Source of the DNA: Anisus vortex
Taxonomy: Eukaryota > Mollusca > Gastropoda > Planorbidae
Direction: 5' to 3'
DNA length: 64,000 nt
Assembly (NCBI GenBank): GCA_949126835.1
Contig: OX421494.1
Coordinates: forward strand, 24,396,696 to 24,460,695
Shown here piece after piece: positions 36,952 through 48,720 of the stretch. Position 1 is the stretch's first letter. The number at the start of each line of letters is the position of its first letter. The notes under the pieces were generated by a model that saw only the letters and a list, made by a program, of their open reading frames with translations, was not told the DNA's origin and searched no databases. The position numbers and the translations under genes were made by a program.

Positions 36952-37511
36952 GACTATTAGTTACCGAAGTTGTAAATAACATAGACACAAACTCCTCTTG
37001 GTTTGAAATAGAGGAATTTGCGAATATCCTAATAGGGGAGAGTCTTGATATTTGTCAGAGATTAGGCTAAGAGGAATTAGCGAGGTATTTACTTGTAAAA
37101 GATGCATGCCCTACTGATGCCTTTTGTGGGAAATCTGTAGTATTCATTCTACGTGTGTTGGTCATATTATGTTCTAGATGTATGTATAACTTATTGCAGA
37201 CATTTTGCCATAATATATGAAAACACCTGTATTTGTGGAACCAATTCAAGTCTGGGTAACACAGTCTATATTCTATAGTCTTTCACGCTCCAACTGTTAG
37301 ACACGAGTGTACGAATATTTTTCCCAGGCTTCCTAGTATGACTTCCTGGTGTAATAATTTATCTAACTAGAATTTAACTATATATTTATATTTATACTAT
37401 ATATGTCAACCATTTAAGGCAAATAAAACTACAGTTGCTTTTTAAATAGGAGTTTTGTTGTTCTTTGGTTGATTTTTTTTTTGTTTTAGATAAATCTTCC
37501 CACTCGAATGG
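36952..37511. other. No gene seen
   Basis: AT-rich sequence without supported features. Confidence 0.4.
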
Positions 37512-37789
37512 GACAATGTGGTCGAGCGGCAGCGCGTTCGGTTGGCGTACTGAAGGTCCTGGGTGCAAATCCTGGTGAGGGCTAAGATTTTTTCCAGGGA
37601 CTCTACTCCTGAGTCTACTCAGCTCTGATGAGTATCTAACATTAGTTGGGGTAAAGTAAAGGCGGCTAGGCGTTGTGCTGGCCACACATCCCTTAGTATG
37701 CCGTGGCCACAGAAAACTAGTGGACGTTGCTTCAAGGGCCCTATGATCAATTTGGTCCGACGGGTACTTTACTACTATTTTACTACTTC
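37512..37789 (+). mobile_element. tRNA-derived SINE (family 1), plus orientation
   Basis: Opens with an A box (TGTGGTCGAGCGGCAGCGCG) and a slightly decayed B box (GGGTGCAAATCCTGG). The family body follows with GGTAAAGTAAAGGCGGCTAG, GTATGCCGTGGCCACAG and the tail CGACGGGTACTTTACTACT. Diverged by several point changes from the copy at 35176-35456. Confidence 0.92.
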
Positions 37790-39251
37790 CCACTCGAAAC
37801 TAGTTGACATAAAATATATTAGAAGTTTCTGCTATATAGGACAAAACTGAATTTTAAAAACACATGAGGGGGGGGTGTTATGTATAAAGCATTACATAAT
37901 AACTTGGAAATACTGTTCAAGACAACCAATTCGCCATCTACTTATAAAATACACACCCATTTATGTAGACGAGTGGTCTACAATGTGTTTTTGTGCTATT
38001 TTGTTTATATTTCCTTTGTTTTTTACTGTCATTTGTTACCAAAACTTGCCCGTTTTGGCTTAACAAATTCTTTTACAATGTTTGTTAATACCGGGTATAT
38101 ATAGTTATCAGTAATTGATAGGAAATGTGCTATAGTTTTTAAATGTATATAGTCTAGTTTAGTTAAATAGTTTATTTATTTAGAGGCCTTTGTTTTCACT
38201 CCATAACAAAGCACAGTTTAAGCAATTTTAACTAGTTATTAGATGTCCAGTTGGAGTCAGCTTGCCTGGCCCTGATTGGTCTGTTAGTTAATCCTATTTG
38301 AATCGGATTGGTCAGTAATAGTTGTTGATTCGCCCTAGAGGGCTATTTAATCCCCTTCCGGTCAGCAGTAAAGTCTTCTTATTGTATGTTTGGTCCAATA
38401 TTGCATCTCTCTAAGTCCCGTCGGGTTAAAACCTCCTATCGTTGGTCTTTTCTCTTGGTCTCTTTAGATATTCGATATTTGTTGGTGTCTTGTTATATAT
38501 TATTCTCTAGTTTAGTTAGCTCTTATAAATCGCTAGATCTCTGTTAGATATTCTTTTCTATGGTCAGATTTTAGATAGTTGTGTTGATGTGAGGATTTTA
38601 AGTGATAATTTAAGTTTGCGGTGTTGATGTGTATTGGTAGTTTATTAGTGATTGATGAGTTTATTTAGAGATTGATGATTTACTGATGGTTAGGGATTAT
38701 GATAAAATATGAATAAACTGGTTTATTATGTTTCTTAAAACGATTATTTGTTTACTTGATAGTTAGATTCAGTGTGCGTTGTTTATGTTTGTTTATTTGT
38801 GGTTTGTTGTTCTGTGTTTAGTTTAGTAATTCAACTTTAGTATAGTTTAATTTATATAGTGCTCTTAAGTGACTTAAGTGAAGTAGTCTTTAGTATTGGT
38901 TCATCCAGGTAGCTTATCCTACCTGCCTAACACAATATAGGTATGCACAGATAGAACCCATCCCTCCCTTGTATATAATGTATATAATAATGTAAATATA
39001 ATATGTATATAATAATAAGTAATGGTGTTATATAATTTAATAACACACATTGCATAACATACACATAAACATTTACTATACTTACTTTTAGTTAACTAAA
39101 CCCCCCTTACATTTATAAAGGTCTCCTTTCAACGTAATATTTACAAAATGAATTCAAAACATAATTTTGTTATTCATTCTCCAGCCCTACTGGAAACCCT
39201 TAAGTAAATATATTTGCTTTCGTTTACTGACTGTGATGTTATTTTTACTTT
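37790..39251. other. No gene seen; promoter-like patch
   Basis: Around 38270-38400 are two GATTGG (inverted CCAAT) motifs, a TATTTAAT box and GC-richer sequence, reminiscent of a Pol II promoter or LTR. No flanking duplication or coding sequence supports either. Confidence 0.3.
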
Positions 39252-39259
39252 CTTTAAAT

Positions 39260-39449
39260 CAGGGGTGGACAACCGGCGGCCGCGGACCACAAACTGGCTA
39301 ATAGTGTATGTTTTTATTTATGTCATAATGTATTTACAATTTACTTAACTCTAGTTATCATGAGATTACATTTTCCTATGGTAACTGGCCCTCTGTGTCT
39401 TTCCAAAGTTCCAATGTGGCCCATCATTAGAAAATGTTGCACACCCCTG
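39260..39449. mobile_element. Small hAT MITE (GGGTGTGCAAC ends), copy 2
   Basis: A 190-bp element with left end CAGGGGTGGACAACCGGCGG and right end GTTGCACACCCCTG. Flanking 8-mers CTTTAAAT (39252-39259) and GTTTAAAT (39450-39457) match at 7 of 8. Same family as 24122-24314. Confidence 0.88.
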
Positions 39450-40804
39450 GTTTAAATATATCATCAAATGGGAATGGTCGTTTCAAGGGGAATATACATA
39501 TATGACGTCACGTGATTTAATTTTTAATTTTAATTTACGATTTCACCATTTTATACGAGGGTTCAGTAATATCACTAACACTTAAACGACCTTACACACA
39601 CACACATTCGGACATCTTCTGTGTGACGTCACATGTTTTCTATATTCAACATTTTCTAACCGAAAAGAATGATTGCAATTGCACATTAAGTAATTTTATA
39701 GGCAACATATTTTAGTGCCTTATTTGTGTACATCAACGTTATTTCGGGTGTGCCCATTGACTAATTTGTTACTGAAAATCCTTTTTATACCACAACAAAA
39801 AATCATTATCATTAATGTAATAACTGTCTCTCTTCTCTTTCTCTCTCTCTCCCTCTCTCTCTGCTAGTAATGCCAAGGTGTGGACGACCCTTAACTTGGC
39901 GTCATTCGGGTGAATAAAATTGGGTGTGACACTAAGTCACACAGACACATTTCTGGGTTTTCAGCGCACAATATAAATTACTTATGTAAGGGATAGAGTT
40001 ACAAGCTTATTTTGTTGAGTGTTTTATTTTCCTTTGCTAGGCTAGCCCCCCCCCCCCCCTATATCTATTTCTGTTGTGTGTGAGGTGTACTCGGTTCAAT
40101 CAAGTATGACGTGAATCAACGTATAACTAGGAGACGTAGATTGCGGATACATATTTTTATATCCGAGCTCGGGGGGGGGGGGGGGGCTGTTCTTTGCGTT
40201 GTTATTTTTTTCCATCTTTCTCTGGGGCAACATGTTGTTAACCAAGAGAAAGCCCCGAGTCATTGCCTTAGATAACATAGTAGGGTCGTGTAACTAAGCA
40301 CCAGCAAAGTTTTCAAAATGACAATAATATCTTTATCACTAATAGTCATGGCCAGGTTTAAAACTATTAATTCTCATTTTGTACAATAGTGTTGCACTAT
40401 GGTTTGTGTCTTCCATCATCATTTACCCTGGTCAACAGTTATATCGGCGACTTAAGCCTTTTTTTAATGACAGGAAGCACGGTTGCTGCCAGAGCCCTAT
40501 GTCTGGAAATTAAGGAAGGCTTAAAGAGAAAACAAGCCTGGTACAGAAAGAAGCTTAGAGAGCAAGACAAGACATGGCCCATGGGGCAGGTAGCATATTA
40601 GAGAAAACTATATTGTTTGTCCATGCCTGCTGCTTTTTAATGATTGGCATGGAGAAACCAAAAAGATAAAGAGCCTATCTGTGATTAAATTGGCACTTTG
40701 TTTAAATGATATAAAATGTTGATTAAATATTACTTCCATGCGCCCAAGTATTTTATGTTTTAGTACATTCGAACTTTAACCAAAGACTGTTTCATTGATG
40801 TGTA
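39450..40804. other. No gene seen; (TC)n and homopolymer runs
   Basis: Contains (TC)n near 39830-39863, a C run near 40047-40060 and a G run near 40171-40187. A plus-strand stretch at about 40476-40590 is open between AATGACAG and GGGGCAG/GTAGCA and reads ARALCLEIKEGLKRKQAWY, which looks coding. It is unrecognised and unsupported by neighbours. Confidence 0.4.
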
Positions 40805-41054
40805 GTGATAGTTTCATCTCTCAACTTTCAAAAGCCATAGATGAGTAGGCCCAAGTGATAGTTTCATCTCTCAACTTTCAAAAGCCATAGATGAGTAGGC
40901 CCAAGTGATAGTTTCATCTCTCATCTTTCAAAAGCCATAGATGAGTAGGCCCAAGTGATAGTTTGATCTTTCAACTTTCAAAAGCCATAGACGAGTAGGC
41001 CCTAGTGATAGTTTCATCTCTCAACTTTCAAAAGCCATTAATGTGTAGTGTGTA
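40805..41054. repeat. 50-bp minisatellite, 5 copies plus a decayed sixth
   Basis: Starts at 40805, 40855, 40905, 40955 and 41005. Each unit contains GTGATAGTTTCATCTCTCAA and AAAAGCCATAGATGAGTAGG. A degenerate sixth copy reaches about 41090. Confidence 0.96.
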
Positions 41055-41626
41055 GAGATCGTTTGATCTCTCAACTTAACAAAGCCATTGAAGCAAAACA
41101 ACAATAAGATCAGGTATCTTTCCCATTACAGGTTATCGACACACAGTGTAAAACAGTTCACCCCGAAAGCCTCTTGCTGATGTACCCTTGTAGAAATGTT
41201 TTCCGACAATCCACGTCAATACGCCCAACAATCTGCCCCACCCCCGGGGCAACATACAAACATATTTTTTTTTAAAATACTACATTGCAAAGACAATGTA
41301 TGTTGCCCTGAATCTGAAAACAGAGTATCGTAGCTGTACCAGGAACTGAGATTGCAACAGAAGATAACAATGTCGGACTACATGTATTCAGATCCGCTTA
41401 TCGGTCGACTGAAACGAGACTCGGGCGTGAAGTTGAAAAAAAAGAAGAAAAACACATCCACTGACGACATCTGGGTGTAGTACTATCAGATTCTTTTAAG
41501 GGTGTGGACATTGTTGAACTGGTGGTTTAAAGTTCGAATCCTGGATTAGAGAGGAGATCATTAATTTGTTAGGACAGCTCTAATTATTGGCAATGGAGGG
41601 GTGGTGATGTTTAGACCTTAAAAGTC

Positions 41627-42294
41627 AAATTACATACAATGTCTGCTCAGTTAATGTCACGTTGCATGCAGTGTCTGCTTAATATCAAGTTACATGCAGT
41701 GTCTCCTAGGTTAATGTCACGTTACATGCAGTGTCTGCTTTTTTAATGTCGCGTTGCTTGCAGAGTCTGCTTAGTTATGTCACGTTGCATACAGTGTCTT
41801 CTTATTTAATGCCACGTTGCATGCAGTGTCTGCTTATTTGATGTCACATTGCATGCAGTGTTTGCTTAGTTAATGTCACGTTACATGCAGTGTCTGCTAA
41901 GTTAAAATGTAACGTTACATGCAGTATCTGCTTAGTTAAAATGTCGCGTTACATGCAGTGTCTGTTTAGTTAATATCAAGTTACATGCAGTGTCTCCTAA
42001 GTTAATGTCACGTTGCTTGCAGAGTCTGCTTAGTTATGTCACGTTGCATGCAGTGTCTTCTTATTTAATGCCACGTTGCATGCAGTGTCTGATTATTTAA
42101 TGTCACGTTGCATGCAGTGTTTGCTTAGTTAATGTCACGTTACATGCAGTGTTTGTTTACTTAATGTCACGTTATATGCAGTGTTTGCTAAGTTAATGTC
42201 ACGTCATATGTAATGTCTGCTTAGTTAATGTCAAGTTGCTTGCAGTTTCTGCTGAGGTAATGTCAAGTTACATGAAGTGTCCATTTAGTTAATT
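41627..42294. repeat. 32-bp minisatellite, about 21 diverged copies
   Basis: The unit is close to GTTAATGTCACGTTGCATGC followed by AGTGTCTGCTTA. I count 21 copies, each with several substitutions. A block of about five consecutive variant units (recognisable by CTTGCAGAGTCTGC, TAGTTATGTCACG, GTGTCTTCTTATTTAATGCC) occurs twice, near 41700-41850 and 41990-42130. This indicates higher-order duplication. Confidence 0.95.
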
Positions 42295-42754
42295 TTTTGG
42301 CCATTTCTTTTTTGGCAACAAGTTTTTAAAAGAAGATGTCTTCCTCTGACAGCATTGCATTGGAAACTTTCAGATAAGATAGGCACCAGTTTTCAGCATT
42401 CTATAAGGCTTGGTCCAAAGTGCATTAAGATTATAATTGTCCAAATCAATCATTCCCTGACAGGAGCCCATGCCCTGTTAAAAATGTTTGTATTGAATCG
42501 GTTGTTGTTGTTAGTTGTTATTGTTGTTTTTGCTTAGACAGGCTTCTAAGTATCTTGTCTAAAAACCACCAACCTAATGATTACTTCTGCTAAATTGCTA
42601 TAAATAGCATCCTTGCTCAATAGACCAGTCACCAGATATAACCTAACTTTAACTAATACGCTGCCACTAATCTCCGGTGTCAATATCCTAACACCTCCTT
42701 TGGTTTCCACATGGCCACGTTAGGTTTGTTGCATCATAAAATCGAATTCTAAAT

Positions 42755-42929
42755 TATCTTATCTTATAAGTTTACAGACGTTCCTTCTAGATAGAAGATT
42801 ATAACGTCCACTAGGCCCAAAACTCCCGCAGGGCGACAGGAATCCGTCGGTGGCAGGGATAGAACCCGCGACCTGTCAGTTGTTTTTTTGTTGACAGTCT
42901 GGTGAACTAACCGCTGGACCAGCCGGCTT
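42755..42929 (-). mobile_element. tRNA-derived SINE (family 2)
   Basis: On the minus strand: a tRNA-like head GCCGGCTGGTCCAGCGGTTA (A box), B box GCGGGTTCTATCCCTGCCA, a short body with CTGTCGCCCTGCGGGAGTTT, and a tail ATAATCTTCTATCTAGAAGG then AACGTCTGTAA ending in TAAGATAAGATAA. The tail matches the 3' end of the LINE family at 33595-33770 and 47286-47551. Family-1 SINEs do not share it. Confidence 0.85.
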
Positions 42930-44046
42930 CTTTGTTTTGTTTTTCCTGTATTAAATTGCCCAGCCCATCCTTAACGCTTTAGGTACTGTATTTAGACGTC
43001 AATGAACAATGAACAATGAACAATATTTTATTTGCCACATAGTACATAGGTACAATAAAGGCATAGTCAAAAACATAAGAAAATTATAGCATTTGTGAAT
43101 AATAAATTGAACAATAATAGTAAAACCAATATTAGTAATAAAATGAAAGTAATAAAAAATTTATTAATTAAAGGTATCCTAAAAGAAAATTCAGGGGGGA
43201 TAATTTAGTTTATAACACAATTTTTGGGGGGAAAAAACTAACAAAGAAAAAAAACAAAAAAACTACAACTTAATTTACTAACATAGACATACAGGTAAAT
43301 CACTTTCATTAGACCTGCACGGCATTAACATAGTGAGAACAAACATTTAAGAAATCATTCACAATTTTTCTTGCGGCTTAGTATATTACATTTCTTCTAC
43401 GACTATCTCTCAATATCATATCAGCCAACATCTGTATTATCTAAACTGCTGATGAACTTTCTGTTTTCATCTATTATTTAGTGTCAACTCCACACTTTTT
43501 CCACTTCCGGTACTTGGCACCCACTTTGAAGTTTTGTGAAATAAAGTCCGATGACGAACTTTCCCAAGTCAAAGCCAGACGTCTCGCATTTTAGATTATT
43601 GAAACGAAAACTAAAAAAAAAATGCCTTTGCAATATTAATTGGAACCCATGCAAGGACCCCGCGGCTCCCCTAAGCGCACACTTTAAGAACCACTCTCAC
43701 TGGTGTAGAGTGTAGACTAATGTAAACTTTCTACTAAAGTCAGACACTGCAGTTGTATTGTTTTGCTATAAATCTGATGACAGGAAATTTGACATTTTGA
43801 TTAAGACGGATGTGCAAATGTCCAGAGTTATACAGTCAGGACCTAGACTTTAGCTTCAGACCCAGATGTATTTTTTAATTTAAGTAGTGACAATAAACAT
43901 GTTTTTGTCAAAGGATTAACTTTTTAAATTTTTTTTCTGGAGTGATTAAAAAAAGAGTTTTGCTAAAATTAAAAAAGTTTATGCGCTCATTAAAAAAAAA
44001 AAAGCTTTTTTGTTTTCTTGTCTATATACTTTGCAATAAGTTAAGA
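42930..44046. other. No gene seen; repeat fragments
   Basis: Holds a second copy of the short repeat at 36547-36600 (about 43012-43065) and A-rich sequence. Near 43660-43700, GCGGCTCCCCTAAGCGCAC followed by ACTTTAAGAACCACT looks like one end of a decayed hAT element. Confidence 0.45.
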
Positions 44047-44252
44047 CAGGGGTCGGCAACCTTTTGATAACAGTGTGCCGAAATAGGATTTCTAATTCAC
44101 TCAGTATGCCAACAGTCTAAAAGCCATCCCGCTGTAGCACTAAATTTCTTGAAGAAGAACCATGAAATTACTTTTAAGGTCTCTTCCGCGTGCCATTAAA
44201 AATCACTAGGCGTGCCAAGTAAGGCACGCGTCGCGTAGGTTGCCGACCCCTC
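44047..44252. mobile_element. hAT MITE (GGGGTCGGCAACCT ends)
   Basis: The left end CAGGGGTCGGCAACCT and right end AGGTTGCCGACCCCT are inverted. A GTGCCAAGTAAGGCACGCG patch precedes the right end. No 8-bp duplication survives. The right half of a second copy is at about 55500-55598. Confidence 0.75.
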
Positions 44253-44254
44253 AC

Positions 44255-45015
44255 CTAGATTAAAAAGATACTTGGAAAAAAGTTAGTGGTTGTTATACTA
44301 TTGAAGTATATTGGTATGAGGGTGGGCCAATGTAGTTCTTCAAATTTACTTTGTGTTTTTTCCAATTTAATTTCGTAAAATTTGGAAATAAATATTTAAC
44401 ATTTCCTTTATATTTTAGTATATGTGTAGCCTACTTTACATAGCATGTTAGACTTGTATATAATGCTAGTTAACTGTAATTAAATCTCAACTGATGTATT
44501 TTATGGCATGTAATTATTTAATGGCTCTTTAAAAAAATTGAAAATCAGAAATGCATCTCTGATTTTTGCTTTTGCTTGCCCATCTTCAGTATAGATCAAC
44601 ATATTGTAATGTACATTGGCTATTTAGGTTATACTAAACTATAGGCCTATACACTAAGAAAATTACATTTTTAGTGACGGAAGAGCTGTAGAGTTCAATA
44701 CCATTATCAAAGTCCTTTTTATATTCATTTAACCAATGCTGTTGTTGTACATACTCCACATGTCCACATATAAAGATATATAGGCCTAATCATTTATTGC
44801 ATACACAGAGATCGTATTATTCATACACAAATTATTTCTAAAGTAGGCTAATAAACTAAAGAGAAAATATTTTTGCGACCTGGTCATCGATACCATTTAC
44901 CAACAGAGCTATTTCTGACTGGGTCTGACAGTAATCAATATTAGCTATATCAATAACTACACCTGATTGATTTAGGGCCTACAATGTCAAGTGCAACATT
45001 GGAACAAATCAAGTT
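44255..45015. other. No gene seen
   Basis: AT-rich; inside the inferred first intron of the minus-strand gene. Confidence 0.4.
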
Positions 45016-45203
45016 TAGATTGAGAGCAGAGATAGGTCCAAATTATTATATAAGTGTTAGATTAGAAGTTATTGTTTTAAAGTAACAAATATATTTATAC
45101 TCAGTGACGTAGATTGAGAGCAGAGATAGGTCCAAATTATTATATTAGTGTTAGATTAGAAGTTATTGTTTTAAAGTAACAAATATATTTATACTCAGTG
45201 ACG
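45016..45203. repeat. 94-bp direct duplication
   Basis: Two adjacent copies of a 94-bp segment starting TAGATTGAGAGCAGAGATAG at 45016 and 45110 and ending ACTCAGTGACGT. They differ at about one position (ATATAAGTG against ATATTAGTG), so the duplication is recent. Confidence 0.96.
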
Positions 45204-45379
45204 TAGCAAAGCTTGTGGGGCCCTTGTATGGAGCTTAAGATGGTGAGCCCTTCTATGTTAAATCTCAAAGGCCTCAGTGACCATCCAACCTTTGTGCATT
45301 GTAACCTACAATTTTAACAGCTTATTGCTACTTCACTGAGAACAAAATAAAACACAAAAGTATAGATTCTAGTATAGTT

Positions 45380-45500
45380 GACGATCATTAATTACGTCAA
45401 CAATTTTAAGGCAATTTTACCCCCTTCCCACATGTCAACAATTGTCAAACTTTTTCAGACCCCCTCCCCCCTTTTTTGTTGACATAATAAATGGACGACC
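45380..45500. mobile_element. MITE-like element with ATTACGTCAAC ends
   Basis: The left end GACGATCATTAATTACGTC and the right end, read inward (GTCGTCCATTTATTATGTC), are imperfect inverted repeats around a C-rich centre with TGTCAACAATTGTCAAACTT. A related copy lies at 52001-52140. Superfamily unknown. Confidence 0.6.
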
Positions 45501-45590
45501 CAATATATTATGTTAGTCTATTGTTCTGATTTTATTAGGACTATATTGTCAAAATATCAAACATTTGATAAATAATGTTTTTTCCCTTAC

Positions 45591-45645
45591 CGTTAAATTG
45601 TGCGAACAGTAGTGTCAATAGAGCTTGATGCTTTATCCAATACAT
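45591..45645 (-). CDS. Signal-peptide exon of the tyrosine-tailed membrane protein
   Basis: On the minus strand an ATG in a good context (ACAAAATG) opens 18 codons reading MYWIKHQALLTLLFAQFN. One leftover G and a strong donor GTAAGGGAA follow. The segment is a short signal peptide. Its phase-1 end fits the phase-1 start of the transmembrane exon at 29775-29883, giving Gly at the junction. If these are neighbouring exons the ectodomain would be only about ten residues. It is equally possible that phase 1-1 ectodomain exons lie in between, or that this exon belongs to a different gene. Confidence 0.55.
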
Positions 45646-47285
45646 TTTGTTTGTCTCTTGGTGATGCTAAGCTTGTCCTAGGATTGAGTTTTATCAATCG
45701 AATTCTATCCTTGAGACGTCTCAGCTTATAATACTTTAAATATGGACACTTTAAATATGATGGATGTACTACCAGCTACATTATATTGTCAGTCAGAATC
45801 TGAGTGTCAAATCACAATCCTTAACGGAAAAATGTGAAATGGATATATATAATAATAATAAATATGCCTATATTATATATTTATAAATACATATGCATTT
45901 ATGTTCAATTTATTATTATATTTAGGATATAGGCATATATATAATGTAGGCTAATATATTCTTTATGTATTGAAAAACTATGTTATCCTGCATATGCACC
46001 AATCCAATATAAGCACAACAAGACTATATACTATATATCTATATGAAATCTCTGTGATAATCAACATTTTTTCAATGAAAACAAACTTACTCGTAATACC
46101 AATGTGCCCATGTGAAATCGTTTTCCCTTATTCAACCCGAAACGTATAAAAGTTACTAAAAATTATAAAACACACAATGTAGGCCCTACGCAATAAAAAA
46201 GACGGTCTCGCTTCACCTTATCATCATGCAAAAACAAGGACACAACTAGCTGCCAAATAGAACACACCTATATAAAAGAATGGCACAGTGTCAGATTGTC
46301 CATATTTATCACACGGACCATTCGATACCGCATCTCAAATGGCTAAAGCCGCGCCCATTTCCATGATATTGTGTCGCGGTTAAAAACCAAACAAAAAAAA
46401 AACAGAAATGTCTTGTGCGATAAGAACATCAGAATAGGTTGTTTGTTTTCTTTTCTTTATGGCGCTTCCTTGAGTGTAGGAGAAGGCGGGGGGGAGCGGG
46501 ACTGGCGTAGAATAAGTCGACACCATAGCGTGACACGACGGCTTACTGTTCCGTGTGTGTAGGGGAAAGCGTGTTCACCGAATATGGGTGCTTATTTCTG
46601 TGTAGGCCTGAGCCTCCCCCACCCCAGTCCCCATAGGGCAGATATCTTTAGATGTAAATACCTGTTAAAAGAGATCCGCAACATAGGCCACATTGTCTGA
46701 CTGTTTACCTGTAGGGAGCACACTTTAATGTAAAGGCAAACAAACGAATTGTAAGAAATACGTTTTATGCTTGAATAGTTTTACATTATATTTATTTATA
46801 TTTGCTGCTGCTGTAATTAGAAATATTATAAAGAGCTTCACATAGTCATGTAATTAAAAAAAATACCTCTCTGTTGCATAGCCTACAATAATGATCATAA
46901 AGTCAAATGAAACAATTCTTACTGTAGGCCCTACTTACCAAGGTGTATTGCAGTCGCAGTAGGCCATTGTGTATTGCACAACCTGTAGAGTCAGTAATCA
47001 TAAGATTTTTTTAAATGCACAATAAAACGATTTTTTTAATATTATTATTTATTTTACATTGCCATCTGAGTGTATTGTGTTTGTTTACTTTAAATCAGCA
47101 TTTAGCCTATAGTGAATAGACAAACTATATGAAGCCTAATCATCATCCTGACTCAACCTGCATCGGTAAAAAATCGAACAATTAGATCTTGACTATAAAA
47201 AAATGAATAACTCAAGGTAGGTAAAGAGTAAAGTAGTAATAATACATAAGGCATTAAACTCTAATTTAGAAATACAACCCAATAA
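45646..47285. other. No gene seen; putative upstream region
   Basis: AT-rich sequence upstream of the minus-strand signal exon. A GC-richer patch near 46330-46570 is not recognised. Confidence 0.4.
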
Positions 47286-47551
47286 CAACCTGTTGCAAAG
47301 CTCAGATAAACATAAAGACAAAAACCCTTTCCTTTTCCCTTATGCGAGAACAATATGCATATAAGTACTCTTCCCGAGTGGCATTCGGGCATGGAATGGG
47401 TTGCCTGAAGAAACCAGGAAAACAAGTAACTTAACATCATTTAAAACATCAATAAAAATGCAAGACTAGACTCGGACCACGGATGAGCGTAGGACACAGT
47501 AATCTTCTCTATAGAAGGAGCGTCTGTAATGTATAATATAAGAACTGATTA
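47286..47551 (+). mobile_element. LINE 3' end (SGIRAWNGLP family), copy 3
   Basis: Encodes the reverse-transcriptase C-terminus VLFPSGIRAWNGLPEETRK, then TSNLTSFKTSIKMQD and a stop. The 3' tail AATCTTCTCTATAGAAGGAG then CGTCTGTAATGTATAA follows. The W-N-G/S-L-P block followed by S-F-K is the usual ending of CR1/Jockey-group LINE proteins. 5'-truncated. Confidence 0.82.
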
Positions 47552-47870
47552 TCTCATCCACGAAGAATATTATGAAAGAAGACGCCATACGAAAAACTCT
47601 GACATACGAAGACCTTCTCACCATAATCAAGGAAAAAGACGTGATGCTTATGGATATGTCTCACGAGCCGATGGCCCCACAAAGACAACCCTGAAAAACA
47701 AAGTAAAACGGCGAGAGGAGAAGAGGCAGACCGAAGAAAATTTTGGAGGATAATATAAACGACAATATGAAGCGCCCTTCTTCAACCCCATTCCTTTATT
47801 GGTGCTCAAAGGGAGACTGAAGACCGTGACAGATGGCGTGAGATACTCAGATAGTCAGTTAGTTAACAAT
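47552..47870 (+). mobile_element. LINE C-terminal fragment (RRRGRPKK type)
   Basis: Translated in two frames it gives KTKNGERRRGRPKKILEDNI-like text (with a stop inside; the clear part is RRRGRPKKILEDNIND), then LKTVTDGVRYSDS-like sequence. This matches the basic GRPKKRWEDNI and EDRDRWRE ending of another LINE group. It abuts the previous LINE 3' end and is dead. Confidence 0.7.
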
Positions 47871-48720
47871 GATACCCAATGAAACAGATACTGGTGGAGG
47901 GTTAGGTGAAATGAACAAATATAACAATATTAACAATCATACATTCGTATTTAATACAGACACATTAACAATAGGCTGGGTGTAAATGTTTATTAGTCAA
48001 CTTTTTCATTTTCAGTAATTAATCTATATATTAGCTCCATTTTGTGGTGTCCAATAGGATTGGCCTGAGCACTTGTTTCTAATGTAGATAATAGAAATCC
48101 CCAATGCAACGAATTGGTGTAATATATAATACAATCTGTTCATTATTATTTCATTTCACAAGTCACAACTATCCAAGGCTTGATTAAGAATAGTATAACC
48201 TGCATTCAATGACTTAAAGGAACAGTACGATCAATCAATGCAACTTGTTCTGTAGCTCGAGGAACAGGCTTGCCTTGCATTTCTAGCAAGTAGTTTCTGT
48301 CGTTAACTGATTGTTTTGACTCTCAACTTGGCATAGCTGATGTAAGACAAACACTAATACATGCGCACAGTGTGTTTTTTTTTTTGTTTTCTAAATCTTA
48401 AAGTTTAAAAAAAAATTAAACAAACACCCTCACAACTTAAATAAATGCGTTCTGACAATTTATCAAAATCACTCTAGACTCTAGATCTACTACAAACAAG
48501 AATCAATATTTATTGAATATCATATATCACATACCATTACCATAATATTTTATTATTTATAAACAAAAAGTCGGACTTTGTTTCTACGAACCGCGTAATC
48601 TTTTATAATACTGGACGGAATGACATGACATTAGACATGCAAATTTTGTCTGTATCTGGAATCAACACTGTTATGGTTTCACCTTTTAATTAAACGAAGA
48701 CTTGGGAGTCATCTGGATAA
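47871..48720. other. No gene seen
   Basis: AT-rich intergenic sequence. Confidence 0.4.

Noticed and set aside
38140..38950. An LTR retrotransposon or solo LTR
   Set aside because: No matching second LTR, no flanking duplication and no gag or pol sequence nearby.
40389..40601. 70-codon plus-strand frame with a lysine/arginine-rich segment
   Set aside because: Coding-looking in part and nearly bounded by AG and GT, but isolated and unrecognised. Not strong enough to call an exon.
46330..46570. GC-richer patch as a possible gene or promoter
   Set aside because: No coding motif, transposon end or splice structure could be recognised.
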